Positions 42,281 through 43,374 of a stretch of 43,374 bases of DNA are shown here, piece by piece. The DNA lies in contig JAWXBJ010000051.1 of assembly GCA_034439955.1 (NCBI GenBank), positions 1 through 43,374 on the forward strand, in the 5' to 3' direction. Numbering within the stretch: position 1 is the first letter of the stretch; each line of letters starts with the position of its first letter. The position numbers were made by a program, and so were the translations under genes. The notes beneath the pieces were generated by a model. It saw nothing but the letters and a program-made list of their open reading frames with translations, searched no databases and had not been told where the DNA came from. The stretch comes from UBA7672 sp034439955. Its GTDB lineage: Bacteria; Pseudomonadota; Alphaproteobacteria; Caulobacterales; Hyphomonadaceae.

Positions 42281-43129
42281 ATGACGACTTGCAAGACCAT
42301 CACCGTCCGGGCGTTATCGCCTGTTCTGGGGGCGGAAATATTTGGCGTCGATCTTGCCAAGCCGCTGTCGAACGAGGCGTTCGACGACATCCACAACGCA
42401 TTCCTGAAGCATCACGTGATCTTCTTCCGTGACCAGTCCCTGACGCCGGAACAGCATCTTGCGTTCGGGCGCAAGTTCGGGACGCTGAACGTGCATCCGT
42501 ATGTGAAGGGGATGCGAGACTATCCGGAAATCCTGGAGATCATCAAGGAGCCTGCCGACCGCGTGAATTTCGGCGGCGGCTGGCATTCCGACATGAGCTT
42601 TCTCGAACAGCCGGCGCTGGGATCGATCCTTCATGCAATTGAGGTGCCGGATGTTGGCGGCGACACGCTGTTCGCCAGCCAGTATGCGGCGTGGGAGGCG
42701 CTGTCGCCCGGCCTGAAGGCGACGCTGGAAACGCTGACGGCCGTGCATTCGGCCGCGGAGGAATACGGCGCGGGCGGGCATTCCTCGCAGAAGCGTGCGT
42801 CGATGGATTCGGAAGTCGTGGGCGATGAAGTGCCGGAATACGAGCACCCGGTGGTGCGCACGCATTCCGAGACGGGTCGCAAGGGGCTTTACGTGAATCC
42901 GGCCTTCACGATGCGGTTTGCGGGCTGGAGCAAGAAAGAAAGTCGGCCGCTGCTGGACTATCTGTTCGAGGTGTCGCAGCGCGAGGCCTTCACATGCCGC
43001 TTCCGGTGGGAAAAGGGATCGCTGGCCTTCTGGGACAATCGCTGCGTCTGGCACCATGCCCTCAACGACTATCACGGGCAGCGAAGGCATATGCGAAGGG
43101 TGACGGTGAATGGGGGGAAGGTCAGTTAG
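42281..43129 (+). CDS. TauD/TfdA-family Fe(II)/2-oxoglutarate dioxygenase
   Basis: The 282-residue enzyme uses iron, oxygen and 2-oxoglutarate to hydroxylate a substrate, often sulfonates such as taurine or aromatic ethers. The metal-binding H102-x-D104 (in W-H-S-D-M-S-F) and H258 (in R-C-V-W-H-H-A) are present, with R272 or R273 for 2-oxoglutarate. The length fits. The ATG at 42281 has GGAG eight bases upstream and is preferred to the GTG-frame Met at 42245. The substrate cannot be told. No transporter or reductase partner is beside it. Confidence 0.9.
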   Translation: MTTCKTITVRALSPVLGAEIFGVDLAKPLSNEAFDDIHNAFLKHHVIFFRDQSLTPEQHLAFGRKFGTLNVHPYVKGMRDYPEILEIIKEPADRVNFGGGWHSDMSFLEQPALGSILHAIEVPDVGGDTLFASQYAAWEALSPGLKATLETLTAVHSAAEEYGAGGHSSQKRASMDSEVVGDEVPEYEHPVVRTHSETGRKGLYVNPAFTMRFAGWSKKESRPLLDYLFEVSQREAFTCRFRWEKGSLAFWDNRCVWHHALNDYHGQRRHMRRVTVNGGKVS

Positions 43130-43147
43130 CTGAAATTCTGTCTGGAT

Positions 43148-43179
43148 CTGAACAAAGGATCTCAGTAGATCCGATTCAG
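43148..43179 (+). other. Hairpin after the dioxygenase gene
   Basis: CTGAA (43148-43152) pairs with TTCAG (43175-43179), and GGATCT pairs with AGATCC inside, with small internal loops. There is no T-run, so termination is possible but not certain. Confidence 0.5.
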
Positions 43180-43202
43180 GACAAATCAGTGTGGGGGAAT
43201 AA

Positions 43203-43276
43203 ATGCCGACGTTTCGCGTGCTCATGCGGGTTGACGCTTATGTAGAATATGAGACCGCCATTGAAGCCATAGATGC
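43203..43276 (+). pseudogene. Start of a small gene interrupted by an IS element
   Basis: An ATG at 43203 with GGGGGA about five bases upstream opens a frame M-P-T-F-R-V-L-M-R-V-D-A-Y-V-E-Y. The frame reads on to 43276, where the likely left end of an IS3-type element begins, and it then stops at 43290-43292. The coherent start and good ribosome site suggest a real small gene of unknown function, cut by the insertion. The remainder would lie beyond the window. Confidence 0.6.
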
Positions 43277-43374
43277 TGACCCAGCCCCCTGAAATCCGGC
43301 CACGAATTTGCAGAGTCCTCGATAGAGAGGATGCAAGATGCGCAAGAGCAGATTTTCGGAAGAGCAGATCATCG
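43277..43374 (+). mobile_element. Left end of an IS3-family insertion sequence (partial)
   Basis: From about 43277 the sequence TGACCCAGCCCCCTGAAATC looks like a left terminal repeat of the IS407/IS3 type. About 60 bases later the transposase orfA start follows. The right end is outside the window, so the element boundary is approximate. Confidence 0.6.
43338..43374 (+). CDS. IS3-family transposase OrfA, N-terminal start (partial)
   Basis: The ATG at 43338 encodes M-R-K-S-R-F-S-E-E-Q-I-I, the characteristic opening of OrfA of IS3-family (IS407-like) transposases, whose helix-turn-helix binds the element ends. A GAGAGG stretch lies just upstream. Only twelve codons are inside the window. Confidence 0.85.
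   Translation, partial: MRKSRFSEEQII

Overview
The window is high-GC DNA from an alphaproteobacterium. The main evidence is a run of genes on the minus strand (murA, DUF2948, hisD, UPF0262, infA, maf, RNase E/G, yacG), an order I know from Rhizobiales and Caulobacterales. Supporting evidence is the GTTC-N7-GTTC type of SOS box, TrmFO, and an alphaproteobacterial tyrosine integrase family. The genus cannot be resolved from the sequence alone.

Positions 1 to about 10358 hold the right-hand part of an integrated phage-related element, sitting at the 3' end of a tRNA-Phe(GAA) gene. From left to right it carries the end of an unknown gene, a small unknown protein, a non-coding stretch with phased A-tracts and a hairpin, an HNH endonuclease, the large terminase, an HK97-type major capsid protein, a prohead protease and a portal. 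A small convergent ORF, a four-helix membrane protein and a bidirectional terminator follow. A control region comes next, with an XRE repressor, two palindromic operator-like sites and an unknown divergent protein. Then come a MerR/HTH-like protein, an excisionase-like protein and the integrase. No tail, connector, lysis or small terminase gene is recognisable between the head genes and the integrase. This resembles a capsid-encoding, tail-less satellite (cf-PICI-like) or a heavily reduced prophage. The left end lies outside the window, so the distinction stays open.

Positions 10355 to 18219 are chromosomal. They hold tRNA-Phe, then the minus-strand housekeeping genes with repeated 4-base ATGA overlaps (yacG/RNase/maf/infA and UPF0262/hisD/DUF2948), murA, a small basic protein, tRNA-Thr(GGT), and a MobA-like/XdhC molybdenum-cofactor pair. 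Positions 18487 to 23772 hold an acyl-CoA module: an enoyl-CoA hydratase-family protein, a 1042-residue protein with two complete acyl-CoA synthetase domains in one frame, and a convergent C4-dicarboxylate transporter.

Positions 23887 to 29173 carry secF without secD, an ExoD-family membrane protein, a secreted EF-hand protein, an OmpR-type two-component pair and ssb. ssb and uvrA are divergent, and the spacer between them has two SOS-box matches. Positions 32692 to 43129 carry an HU-like protein with a basic tail, a membrane protein, trmFO, a DUF6498-type membrane protein, a squalene/phytoene-synthase-family protein and Fe-type sodB. A large hybrid histidine kinase (REC-HPt) follows, divergent from a receiver-EAL c-di-GMP phosphodiesterase, and then a TauD-family dioxygenase. 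The window ends with a small gene cut by the left end of an IS3-family insertion sequence, of which only the first codons of the transposase are visible.
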